From Prunus persica (taxonomy: Eukaryota; Streptophyta; Magnoliopsida; Rosales; Rosaceae), in the NCBI RefSeq assembly GCF_000346465.2, contig NC_034015.1, positions 9,232,923 through 9,296,922 on the forward strand: a DNA stretch of 64,000 bases, written 5' to 3'. The position numbers and the translations under genes were made by a program. Shown piece by piece: positions 11,301 through 20,509 of this stretch. Each line of letters begins with the position of its first letter. Within the stretch, counting starts at the first letter, position 1. The notes beneath the pieces are model-generated. The model did not search any database and had not been told where the DNA came from. It was given only the letters and a program-made list of their open reading frames with translations.

Positions 11301-13149
11301 AACATGCGACACTATAAAGGAGGCTTCGTATAACCATGTCGAGTTCGGATTGCGAGTTTGCAATGACCTTTTTATCAACATTAAAAGTGAATACTCCATT
11401 ATGGAGATTTTATTTGGACAGAGATTCCCTATGGCATGCTGTCATTAAAAGCACGTACGGGATGCAAGAGAAGGGGTGGTATTCTAACATTGTGATTCAT
11501 GGTTCAAGCAGATGCCCATGGAAAGATACTTCTCAAGTCTCCAATTCTTTTTCCTCTTGCTGTCAACTTGTGGTGGGTAATGAGGAAAGGGTGAAATTTT
11601 GAGAAGAGATATGGGTGGGGGAAACAGCTTTGTGCCATTCTTAGCTAGCTTGTATGGAATATCACAACATCATAATTCTTCTATTGGAGGGATGTTGGCT
11701 GTTCTGTTTTAGTAGAAATTTCAATATCAGGAAGTTGGGGAATTCATATCTCTAGTATCTTGGTTGGAGAGTGTTATGCTTGTGCATAATCCTTTTCTTT
11801 CTCATTTCCTTCCCTCTTCTACAATATGGAACACCAAAATACCTCTAAAGATAAGGGGTTAGCTTGGATTATTGCTCATTGAAAAGCTAATGCCTGTTAT
11901 ATGGTTCAAAGGAGAAGACCTTATCTCTGTCTCTCTCCTCATTGGTGTCTGATGTGCAAGAAAGATGATGAGAGCGTTGTTCATCTGTTTTTTCACTGCC
12001 CAGTAGCATTTACTCTTTGGTTAAGGTTATGTAGGGGGGTTAATTTGAGCTGGGTGATTCCAGCAACAAGTGTGGCATTGTTTTGGAAGAAGCACAAGTA
12101 TTTTGGAGGTAGAAAGTGGGATGTGATCTTGGGAAGATGTGCTATGTTAGCTATTATTTGGGTAGTGTGAACAAAAAGAAATAGATGGGTATTTGAGGAT
12201 GCAAGGGATGAGGAGATTGATTATTTCTGGGAGATGTTGTGTTTCTGGGATTCTCTTCGGAGTTAAGGAAGAGTTTGTTTTCTGTTATTTTATCAAACTG
12301 GAATGCTGTTGTTTCTTAATGTATTTTTTATTTTTGTCTTGGATGGTTTTGAGTCTTGTCCTCAGTATTGTACAATTGCTTTTATTAATAAAGTTCAGTT
12401 TCCTTTTATTTTTTCAAAAATTAAAAGCAAAGACTAAGTTTTAATAGTCACCTGCTCATCTTTCTCCGGGAAGTATGTTCTCAGAAGAGCCTTCACTATG
12501 TCGTGTATATTGTCTGCAGGTTCTCTATGCATTAGTAACTGGATGTCATTATTATTCTCATCTATACTTCTCAAATTCCTTGTAGAAATGTCAAGCCAAA
12601 CAATCTTTTCTCTCAAAGCACTACCGCATATTTCAGACCATTCTTCATGTTCAGCCCAGGCTAGTTCACTTTGAAGAGCCACCAAATCTTTTTCAAGTTC
12701 ATCAATTTCAGTATCTGCCTTTGTTATTAATATCTTCAACACTTGTATGCAACATTTCTCATTTATTGCATCTTCTTCTATCAGATCTATAACCATAAGA
12801 AAAGACCAATGTGGCTATTAAAGCACAAACAGGGACAACAAGGAATGACACCAATGATATAGAAAGAAACATATTATACCACGACCACAACCAAAGTAGA
12901 AGTCGCACTCCCATCCAGATTCAGCGCCGTAAGTGCTCCCAGGTGCAACTGATAAGCAAGCATTCAGTTCAGCTAACATTAGTACAAACTCTACAGCCAC
13001 ATATACCTAAGATAAGATCTACAACAATGTATTTCTTCGATATGAAAACTAGCCAGCATGGTGCAAGAGAGGTTAGGGAAACCTTGATGATCTGGTGAAT
13101 CCCATAGATCCCAAGAGTCATATGGTGAACTCCATAGATCCCAATCCAT
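4329..13149 (-). CDS. Uncharacterised repeat-exon protein with SAP/Rho_N-like C-terminus
   Basis: Eleven coding exons read by eye on the minus strand: 13149-13083, 12948-12880, 12786-12452, 10915-10703, 9129-8569, 7784-7599, 7382-7161, 6594-6412, 6165-5983, 5727-5587 and 5342-4329. All junctions are GT/AG, the phases agree, and they total 1057 residues. The N-terminus is acidic and Trp/Asp-rich (MDWDLWSSPYDSWDLW), then a helical, coiled-coil-like block (exon 12786-12452). The middle is made of repeated units: a motif of the form PANxxxMxSSPDSLRLAAGY occurs about seven times, and a second exon type (SSTSxSCPDE...VEVLAAL) occurs three times. The C-terminus is basic, with ELRKLAQKIKLTGYYKLRKE resembling a SAP or Rho-N helix-extended-helix nucleic-acid-binding fold. 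I do not recognise the family. A nuclear or chromatin role is only an inference from composition. Introns carry LINE and MITE insertions. Confidence 0.65.
5587..7784 (-). repeat. Intragenic exon duplication block (type A and type B exons)
   Basis: In transcription order the block reads B (7784-7599), A (7382-7161), B (6594-6412), B (6165-5983), A (5727-5587). All exons are phase 0. Two B exons are exactly 183 bp and one is 186 bp. The intron next to each B exon is also conserved: the string catattgactatg, or a one- or two-base variant, recurs near 5900, 6340 and 7525, followed by ttatacaaac. The duplications therefore copied genomic DNA rather than exons alone. In the 7382 copy the ancestral acceptor AG has become TG, and an upstream ctttag is used, lengthening the exon. 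Confidence 0.75.
6650..7000. mobile_element. MULE-type MITE, copy 1 (intronic)
   Basis: A 351 bp element flanked by a perfect 9 bp direct repeat, TATTATTTA (6641-6649 and 7001-7009). The ends form an imperfect inverted repeat of about 22 bp (GGGAGATTCACTATTATACC against GAGATATTTAGTGATATACC, reading inward). There is no coding capacity. A 9 bp target duplication is typical of Mutator-like elements. It lies in the intron between exons 7382-7161 and 6594-6412. Confidence 0.8.
8531..8561. repeat. (GA)n microsatellite
   Basis: An uninterrupted purine dinucleotide run apart from one GGG. On the gene's strand it is (TC)n, immediately downstream of the donor of exon 9129-8569. Confidence 0.9.
8569..9129 (-). 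repeat. Exon with three tandem protein repeats
   Basis: This 561 bp exon encodes three successive units of about 60 residues. Each begins with PAN(T/I)(N/D)(I/V)M, then a DSLRLAA(G/D)Y core, (D)KKK, a QW or HW dipeptide and an E(G/K)KG-like loop. The units are closer to one another than to those in neighbouring exons, so they look like a later local expansion. The acceptor is gaacag|CC at 9130-9131 and the donor GAG|gtttga at 8567-8568. Confidence 0.7.
9540..10150 (-). mobile_element. LINE fragment (3' end of pol)
   Basis: The minus strand encodes 145 residues ending the LINE reverse-transcriptase polyprotein. They include the zf-RVT module CxxC...HLFxHCPxAxxLW (SWCIMCKMKGESADHLFVHC) that follows plant L1 reverse transcriptases. 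The catalytic RT part is absent. About 170 bp of 3' tail follows down to about 9540. The fragment lies in the intron between exons 10915-10703 and 9129-8569, in the same orientation as the host gene. Confidence 0.75.
11330..12425 (+). mobile_element. LINE fragment (pol 3' part, broken)
   Basis: The plus strand carries PLWRFYLDRDSLWHAVIKST and SSRCPWK (11390-11530), then the zf-RVT block LSPHWCLMCKKDDESVVHLF (11930-11995). These are sections of a plant L1-type polyprotein, in several frames with stops. It ends in a T-rich tail with ttattaataaagttcag near 12390. It is antisense to the host gene, in the intron between exons 12786-12452 and 10915-10703. It belongs to the same family type as the fragment at 9540-10150 but inserted in the opposite orientation. 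Confidence 0.7.
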
Positions 13150-13155
13150 GAATTT

Positions 13156-13193
<38 letters not shown>

Positions 13194-14240
13194 ATATCCT
13201 GAAATGCAAATACGACGAAGTCATGATTCTTTGACCAGGACATTAGAGCACAAAGATAGTTAAGTTCGTTCATTTGATATAGAAGTTTGAAGCAAATGCT
13301 AACTTGAAAGAGGGCTTAACCTTAGGTTCAGAACATCATGTCAACCAAGTCCAATTATCCAGCAACTTATTTTATGAAAATGGAACCGAAATCGTAATCA
13401 GCAGTACACCACTAGAAGTTTAATGAATACCTTAAGAATGAACATATATGCAAATGGGACTTACATTCCAATCGTTAAATTAGAAAACAAACAATAAAGG
13501 AGTGCAATGACTAAAAGCTTAGCCACTGCAATATTTTAATATTTCTTATTACTTAAAAAAGCTAATAAAACCAAACAGTCATCCAGTTCTTCCGCCAAAA
13601 GCTACCCACAAACTATTAAGAAAACGGGCAAAAAACTATAGCAGCAAGTAATCACCTTTTGCAGCTTTCCCCCACCCCGGCCGGAAAAAGAAAATAGTAT
13701 ATATAATTAGTATTATATAAAATAAATAAATAAATAAATAAAAGAAATAATGAAAGCTCGTAAATGTGTATGTGAGTATCTCACCAACAAAAGACTGATT
13801 GAGAAAGTTCAAGCATAGTAGTTGAAAATGAAAGTTTTAACCAAATGACAGAGTAAGGGAAACAAGGAAGATTACTCTTTTAGCGTCGAGGCATGAAAAA
13901 CAGGAGCTCCAGTAGGTTGTGCCATGGTAAAAGTAACGGAGAAAGTGAGAGAAAATAAGAGAATGTACCTTTCTCGGAAACCAAACAGAACGGAAGGAAA
14001 GGGAAAAGCCGCTAAGAATCGGAGTGGAAATGAGAGCCCATTCTCCGAAAGAGAAAAATCTGAGAAAGCAATGCCTAGGGTTTCGCGGCGTTGAAGTTAG
14101 AGAGCGAAAATGCGTACCAGAGTCGTCTTCTCTCTCTGTCACTCTCACTCTCTCTGGCTCTGCTGGTGACAGAAATGAGAGCTGCTGCTGCCTATTAAAA
14201 GCGACGAACTGCTGCTCGTTTCGGAAAGAGAGAGAATGGG
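13083..14240 (-). other. 5' leader exons of the repeat-exon gene
   Basis: The first coding exon appears to start at an acceptor at 13199-13200 (gcatttcag), giving about 49 bases of leader before ATG 13149. That leader contains a (TA)n run at 13162-13186. A likely non-coding first exon ends at the donor at 13967-13968 (GAGAAAG|gtacat) and extends up to roughly 14240. The transcription start is not defined. The open frame across 13837-14280 covers this leader and is not thought to be coding. Confidence 0.45.
13162..13186. repeat. (TA)n microsatellite in 5' leader
   Basis: About 12 TA units inside the predicted leader exon of the minus-strand gene, 13 bases upstream of its ATG. Length variation would change the 5' UTR. 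Confidence 0.85.
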
Positions 14241-14477
14241 TGGGAAGGAAACGGAATTTGATGAGGGGTAATATGGTCATTTACGTAACTTCTTTGTTTT
14301 CTTTTAGTAAAAAGTAACTTCTTTTTTTAAGGTTCATTATTACATAGGAAATTTTTATATGGCCCATTTCGTATTATATTTCATTAATTTAAAATGTTTA
14401 TGTTTTATTTGAAAGATTCTTCAATAGAATGGGACTATATATATTAAAATATGTTTATCATTTCTCATTTGAAAATA

Positions 14478-14831
14478 GGGAGATTCATTATTATACCCAA
14501 TATAGAGGCCCAAATTATAAAAATACTCCATATGAAATGGACTTTAAAAACACACTCAAAGTTCATTTACAACATAATAAAAAAAATTTAATTTCTTATA
14601 AATTACAAAACTGCCATCAATTTTTTAAAATAAGCTCAATCCCAAAATCTCATAAAAATACCTAAAACACTTAATATGGCATCAAAATAATTTAATAATT
14701 AATATTAAATTTAATAAGGCCAGCTGTCATTTTTTGAGTTTTTTTTTTTTTGAGTTTGTTTATATAAATTCAATTGTGTATGGTTTATTTATAATATTAG
14801 TGCTAGAAATAGGTATATCACTAAATATCTC
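14478..14831. mobile_element. MULE-type MITE, copy 2
   Basis: A 354 bp element with the same sequence as the 6650-7000 copy apart from scattered substitutions and small indels. It is flanked by a different perfect 9 bp duplication, TTGAAAATA (14469-14477 and 14832-14840). Different target sites show two independent insertions of one family. It lies just upstream of the repeat-exon gene. Confidence 0.8.
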
Positions 14832-14841
14832 TTGAAAATAT

Positions 14842-15260
14842 TCATATTTGTTGAAGAATTTTCATTAATTACCTTTTTTTTTGTCGACTATAACGAGGCT
14901 ACTGATTTGAGTTATTAATGATTCAAAAACTGTAAATATGAAGACTTCATTGTTAAAAAAAAATGTTAAGAGTGCTATTTTTTGTTTCAATCACTCCCAG
15001 CTCACCACTCTCCTCCGCACCTTGCAATGAAACCCTTTTAGAAAGAAGAAAAAAAAAAACCTCACTAGTGATAAAACAACTATATTTTTTCACTGCATCC
15101 CATCCCACCCTCCACACTTATAATCAAAACTAAGTTTCTATTTTTTTTTTTCAAAGAATTTTTATTTTTATTTTTCAAAAAAAAATTTATTTATTTTTAG
15201 TTCAAAAGTAACCTCATGTATTGGTAACAGGGTCTCTGGTTTTTTTTTTGGTCAGAACAT
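14842..15260. other. AT-rich intergenic DNA
   Basis: No gene seen. A stretch around 15080-15165 (catcccaccctcc, then cacttat and a T-run) recurs in degenerate form at about 15770-15830 and 16210-16310, suggesting an old local duplication. Confidence 0.3.
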
Positions 15261-15261
15261 T

Positions 15262-15426
15262 GTAAAAAGGGTTTAGTCTAATGGAAAAAAGTCTTAACTT
15301 ACAGACCAGTATTCTCATATTCGAACTCTTACACTTTGGTAGTGTGTATGTGTGAGAGTGTGAGAAATCCTCTTCTCTTTTGTAGTTTAGACTATCGCTC
15401 GCTTGTATTTATTATAAAAAAAAAGG
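15262..15426 (+). mobile_element. SINE-like element
   Basis: The sequence contains a pol III A-box-like string (TTAGTCTAATGG, near 15273) and a B-box-like string (ATTCGAACTC, near 15320). A body with TGGTAGTGTGTATGTGTGAG follows, ending in TATAAAAAAAAAG. This order and spacing, with a short A-tail, fits a tRNA-derived plant SINE. The flanking duplication was not resolved. Confidence 0.5.
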
Positions 15427-16850
15427 TAGCTTTATGCACTCTTGCAAAATAAATGAATTAGGGCGGAGGAATAATCTAATAGTGTGTTTAACAGTTCTCG
15501 TTTAAAAATATCAATAATTATCGAAACATTTTCCTTTACCTACGAATTGTTTGTCGATTACAATCATGCAAGAGAGATCTAGAAGCCACGTCCTGATGTG
15601 TAGGACCAATATATCATATCACCTGACAAATACTCTTTTTCATGTTTTCAGTCTTGCCACGTAATTTACATGCTCTCGTCGAATAAGTTTCACTATTCCC
15701 AATATTGAAATTACCAAAAACTAAAATGAAATTACTAAAAAGGAATATATTACCAAATTTATTTACTCCCTCCCATCCCACCCTCACACTTATCAAACTC
15801 AATTTCTATTTTTTTTCAAAGAAGTTGTTTCTTTTTTTCTATTTTTTGTTGGAATGTGAGTCGCATAATTATCCTATTACAATTGAATAGAGGGAAGCCA
15901 AATCTTAACCAATGGATCCTGTTGTTTTCTCGTATTCCCTGTTCTAGCATTAGAATGTTCTAACCCTTGAATGGATTTCTCAATTCTACATTGAGTCAGC
16001 CCCGCTTTCCTCTCCCGTGGCAAGAGCTCGTTCGGCAAGTCCAAAGTCCCACTTTATCGTCAATGACGACTCTCTTCGATGCTAGTTCATCAAATAGCAC
16101 ATTCTATTGCAATGAACTAAATCATACCATTACAAGTGAGATTTTTACTGTTCTAATTAAATTTTATGTATTACAACTGCATTGATTCTAACCATTAGAA
16201 ATGCTCTAATTTATTATTTCACTCACTCCTAGCAGAACTTCCACACTTCCAATGAAAATTTAGTTTAATAAGTTATATATTTTTTCAAAGAATTGAATTT
16301 TTTTTTTAAAGCAATTTAAAAGTAACCTCACAACTTGCGCTATACTTTAACATTCCTCATTTGAATTATTTTTATATACAGATATGGCATACCTTAGTTT
16401 GTGAATGGCAAGGTTTATATAGGGGCAGTGCACAGGTCCTTGTAAGACTCCGTCTTTATTAGAGAATTTAGGGCTAGATATCTTTCCTATAGAGTAGAAG
16501 TTTTAAAATGTTAAATTCCATGTTTAAATTCATTAGACAAACAAGAAACTTTACAAATTCTAGAACATAATTTACATCATTTTAAATAGTTTATAAATTT
16601 CTTAATACTTTTAAATTTCTTCGTCTAAATACACCATTAAGTTGGGCTCGAGGTTTAGTGGTATTTTCAAGGCTGACATGGGCTTGTAAAGCCTAATTAC
16701 GGGCATGCCAAACTTGACTTTGAGGTTCGAACATAGCAAGGTTTATGTACTTGATTAATGCAATTAAAGGTATGATAAATTATGGTTACAGATTAAAGGT
16801 ATGATAAATTATGGTCACATAGTTTGTTTTATTAGGTAGGGTGGGTAACT
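15427..16850. other. Gene-free AT-rich DNA
   Basis: No gene was recognised. Short open frames such as 15967-16185 show no family resemblance. A 24-25 bp direct duplication around 16763-16820 (attaaaggtatgataaatta twice) is the only clear local structure. Confidence 0.35.
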
Positions 16851-16851
16851 A

Positions 16852-17025
16852 GGGATGGGCATTAATCCTGTATCGATGAAACCGACTGATACAAACCATA
16901 ATTATCAGTTTGGTTTAGTTTTGACTAAGAAAAAGTCAAATAATTTAAAAATCGAATCGAACTGTATATGATTTAATTTTGAGCTTTTATAAATCGTCCT
17001 AAATCAAAACGGACCTTCTACGTGT
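16852..17025. mobile_element. Possible hAT-like terminal segment, left
   Basis: It begins AGGGATGGGCATTAATC and contains a GGTTTGGTTTAG-like string. A roughly inverted counterpart, with CGGTTTGGTTCGGTTC-type repeats and ending CTTACCCACCCCT, lies at about 18990-19187. These ends resemble hAT MITE termini, but no 8 bp target duplication was found, so the pairing is uncertain. Confidence 0.3.
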
Positions 17026-17035
17026 GTATTATTTA

Positions 17036-18639
17036 GGTTTAATTACATTTTTATTCATTGGGGTTTGACTCAAAATCAAATTTGGTCACCGTGATTCTAA
17101 TTTTTCCCATTTCGTCACCCTACTTGTAGTAATTAACAAATCAAGTCCAATTTCTTAAATCTGTCTGTGCAGTGCTAAGTTCATTAACAGTGCGTTTGGA
17201 TGAGAAAATTTAAAAGTACAAAGGATTTCATAAATGACGGAATTTAAAATGACGGAAATTAATGTTCTAGAAATTGTAAAGTTTCTTGTTTGGGTGACGG
17301 ATTTAAAACACGGAATTTAACTTTTATTTGTAAATTGATACGTTTTAAAAACTCAATCTCTCTTGGGATTTAAGAAATGATGACTTTTAAATAGAATTTA
17401 AAGTTGGGATTTATGATCTCCAAATTTCATGTTTTTTCCCACGCGGAATTTCTAAATTTCTATGTTTTCTTATCCAAACACGGGAATTGGTTCATGTCTA
17501 TTTAGAAATTCTGACTTTGGTCAAAATCCCAAGTTTATTTCCCTCATCCAAACACACTGTAAGGGATTTATTGTCAACACAATAGTACTTTTAAAAAATA
17601 TATAAAATAAAAAAAATAAAAAAACCAGGAAACAGAAAGAAAAAAAATTCAAACAAGGAGCCCGAACCATTACCAGACCACCCCACCCGATACCCACCCC
17701 GAAAAACCACGACAACAACCCTCCTCCCCCCTCCTGACCTCCAGCTTTATCTCTCTCTCAAATGGTAAAATTGGAGGAGGAAAGCGCCTTGACGTCGCTA
17801 ATCTTGATGAAGACTGGGAGGAGAGACTTTGGCAGACAGTCAAAGTGGTCGTGTCGTCCATGGGCAATGGTTCTTGGTACACTCTCAATGAGGTGATATA
17901 TGGGCCAAATAGACGCCATCCTTCTTATGGGTTTGTTTATTGGTGTGGGTTTGATTAAAATGAATAGGGTTGAGGTGGATTTTGGGTAGATCTTGATGAA
18001 AACTCTGGTTTTGTTGAAGGTTTTGAAGCAGCTTTACATGTTTTGTTTAATATGATTGGAATAATGGAGAGAGAGAGAGCGAGGAGGAGTTGGAGGGTAC
18101 AGGTGGATTGGGCTGTGGGGGTGATTGCTGGCTTATTTTCTCTGCATGCCCTTTCTCTATTTTTTTTTTAATTTTTAATTTTGTGTTTTCTGTTTGAGTT
18201 TTTTTTATTTAAATTCTGCATTTTTCTTTGTTCACTCCAACTTTTAATTCAAATTTTCACATACACGCTCAACAGAAAAAAAAAAAAAAAAAAAAAGTCA
18301 TCAACCTCACACCCCATGTATTAAGTTGGATGACTTTTTTGTCTTTTTACAAAATAATAAAACTTAAGAACTTAATAATTTAAGTATTATGGTGAACAAA
18401 GAAAAGTGTGGGGTTAATAGATAATTCTTCTGTTTTATTTTTTATTTTTTTAAAAGTATTATTTTGTTGACAATAAAGCCCCTGGATGAACCTAGCATGT
18501 GCCTTCAAACTAACGTATGTAAGACATTGGACTTGATTTGTTAATGATAGAAAGTACGGTGACAAAATTGGAAAAATTAGAATCAGGGTGACCAAATTTG
18601 ATTTCGAGCCAAACCTAATGACCAAAAGTGTAATTAACC
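17036..18639. mobile_element. Long-TIR MULE (non-autonomous)
   Basis: Long terminal inverted repeats start GGTTTAATTACA (left) and GGTTAATTACAC (right, complement). They remain similar for over 200 bp through AAATCAAATTTGGTCACC and ATTAACAAATCAAGTCCAAT. The flanks gtattattta (17026-17035) and ttattattta (18640-18649) form a 9-10 bp target duplication. No transposase was found. The left arm is interrupted by a MITE (17188-17559). The interior around 17760-17955 has an open plus-strand stretch (GGGKRLDVANLDEDWEERLW) that could be captured gene sequence, as in Pack-MULEs, but I do not recognise it. Confidence 0.75.
17188..17559. mobile_element. Tourist/PIF-type MITE nested in the MULE arm
   Basis: A 372 bp element with termini CAGTGCGTTTGGATGAG and, inverted, CAGTGTGTTTGGATGAG (one mismatch in 17). 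It is flanked by TAA (17185-17187 and 17560-17562), the TWA-type target duplication of PIF/Harbinger elements. The opposite MULE arm lacks it and preserves the empty site. No coding capacity. Confidence 0.85.
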
Positions 18640-18659
18640 TTATTATTTATTTATATTTT

Positions 18660-18842
18660 ATTTTACATGTGCATTACTCTAATTAGGTGCATTACCCACC
18701 GTTGGATATTAATCCAATGGTTCAAAAAAGTTTTTAAAAAGGAGTGCAAGAGTGAGTGAACCGTTGAATGTACATCCAACGGTGAGTGACCATAAATCTC
18801 TTGGACCCCTGTAGTCCAAGAGATCAGGACTGTAACTATATA
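18660..18842. repeat. Repeat with internal inverted motifs
   Basis: It contains CCACCGTTGGATATTAATCC and, 60 bp on, the inverted-type GAACCGTTGAATGTACATCC, followed by TCTTGGACCCCTGTAGTCCA. The paired ACCGTTGGAT / ATCCAACGGT strings suggest a short non-autonomous element. Class and ends were not established. Confidence 0.35.
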
Positions 18843-18989
18843 TATTTAGCTATATTAATAGTTATCGAAATTTAAAGATTTATGGCATGTTGATTTTTAG
18901 GATAGTTTGATATTCTAGAAAATGAAAAAATGATAGAGCAAGTTGTGAATTGTTTGGTTGTAATTGGGCTAACAATGTTCAAAAAATAC

Positions 18990-19187
18990 AAAAGAAAATA
19001 GAATTGGGCTTAGACCCAAACTAGATGAACCAAACCAAATTAAACCGTTTTTAATTGGTTTGGTTCGGTTCGGTTCCCTCTCTAATTTTTGTTAAAATTG
19101 AATCGAACTAAACCATTGTATTATAATTGGTTCGATCATAATTTTGAGGTAAAATCGATCCAATCCAAATCTTACCCACCCCTATAG
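18990..19187. mobile_element. Possible hAT-like terminal segment, right
   Basis: Contains AATTGGTTTGGTTCGGTTCG and ends CTTACCCACCCCT, complementary in type to the start of 16852-17025. If the two belong together, the MULE at 17036-18639 inserted into an older hAT-like element. No matching target duplication was seen. Confidence 0.3.
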
Positions 19188-19605
19188 ATAACCATACCAA
19201 GCTTAGACAGACGAGCCAAGGCCAAAAGTTGAATAGACACCTTCGGTGGAGGAGATTGGCACAATGACGCTGAATTATTAAGACTATCAATTGACTATGG
19301 TTTGTTCACCAAACAAATTGATGTCAATTCAACAAGATCTATAAGGCGGTGGGAGCTCATATGAAGACAAGTTGCTTTCCTCCTTTGACTCAGATAACAA
19401 GATCTTCTTTCCACTGAGGAAAGAATAAAGAAAAAGTACAAAGAAGAGAGAGCGAGAGAGATATGGAGAAGAGAGAGAGAGCAAGAAAGAGATAAAAAGA
19501 GTCTACATTAGGCACCAAAACAGTTAGCGTAGGTATGAAAGCATGCCGGTTCGGGGCTAGGTATGACAATATCATCTTCGTTCTCGCTCTCCATCCCCTC
19601 TCCAC

Positions 19606-19769
19606 CTAGAGATGACATAAATCTCTGTTGGGCTGAGTTCTCATTGGCTCCCTGATCGTAATGGCGGGAAATTTCATGAGAAAATCGAGGGCGAGTATGG
19701 GGACCCCTGAGTTCTAAAAATCCTAGGTCGGGGATGGGACGGGGATTGTATTGTTATCTTCATCCCTAG
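19606..19769. mobile_element. Possible small hAT-like MITE
   Basis: A 164 bp segment starting CTAGAGATGACATAA and ending, inverted, CTAGGGATGAAGATAA, with GGGGATGGGACGGGGATTG inside. The inverted ends are visible, but a flanking 8 bp duplication is not. Confidence 0.35.
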
Positions 19770-20183
19770 GCTTGACCCAAGAAGTAATATATTTATTTTC
19801 AATTAATATATATTATAATATAATATTTAATTAATTTTGTCAAATTGAATTGAGATTATTTTGAGTTGTTGAGTTGAATTTTATAATTCAATAGAATGTA
19901 ATTGATTTGAATGATAATTTAAGGTGACATTTAAGTGTTATAATATAGAATAAATATTTTTTTAATAAAAAATGGGGATTCATAGTGGGTTTGGGAGGTT
20001 ACTATCAAAAAATTATTGCTTTTAAAATAATCAAGATATTTTATTTTTACAAAATACCTTAAACTACTGTTTGTATCCAGTTTTGATAAATGCTTAACTT
20101 TAAAGTAAATCAAATTTTTGACCAAAAAAAAACAATCCTAAATGGGACTTTAGAATTAATTAGCATCATCACGTTTACCACCA

Positions 20184-20222
<39 letters not shown>

Positions 20223-20226
20223 AAAA
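20184..20226. repeat. Poly(C)29-poly(A)14 tract
   Basis: Twenty-nine consecutive C followed directly by fourteen A, about 285 bp upstream of the translocator ATG. Long C runs are rare in plant DNA. The run length may be affected by sequencing error. The G-rich complement could form quadruplexes. Confidence 0.85.
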
Positions 20227-20509
20227 CATTTCTTTCATGCCACGATGGCATGTTCCTTTCCACCCACGCTACACGTCGTACATACATATCAAAAAAAGAA
20301 AAAAAAAAAGGATTTCACCGAAAAAAAAAAAATTAAAAAATGAAAAAAAAGAAAAAAAAGAAAAAAAAAACCGAGAGACCAAAAAGAGGAAATAATTATT
20401 TTCCATTGAAGATCGAAGCTCGGATGAGAGCTTCTCCAAACAAATCCAAGCACCTGGTTCAAGGAGAAAACAAATCCAAGCACCAATCTTTTCACCAAAA
20501 CCTTTGAAA
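20227..20509. promoter_or_regulatory. A-rich promoter and leader region of the translocator gene
   Basis: Long A and GAAA runs (20288-20372) precede a pyrimidine-mixed leader from about 20400. No clear TATA box was identified. The ATG at 20510 lies in context GAAAATGTC and opens the conserved MSSKKQ start of the family. Confidence 0.35.

Noticed and set aside
13837..14317. Overlapping open frames on both strands at the 5' end of the repeat-exon gene
   Set aside because: They overlap the predicted non-coding leader and its CT/GA-rich sequence. The coding start at 13149 gives a consistent exon chain without them.
16640..16735. tRNA-like or SINE-like sequence with GAGGTTCGAAC
   Set aside because: A B-box-like string is present, but no acceptable A-box spacing, cloverleaf or tail was found.
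16852..19187. One large hAT element enclosing the MULE
   Set aside because: End motifs are suggestive, but no 8 bp target duplication and no continuous similarity between the halves; kept only as low-confidence segments.
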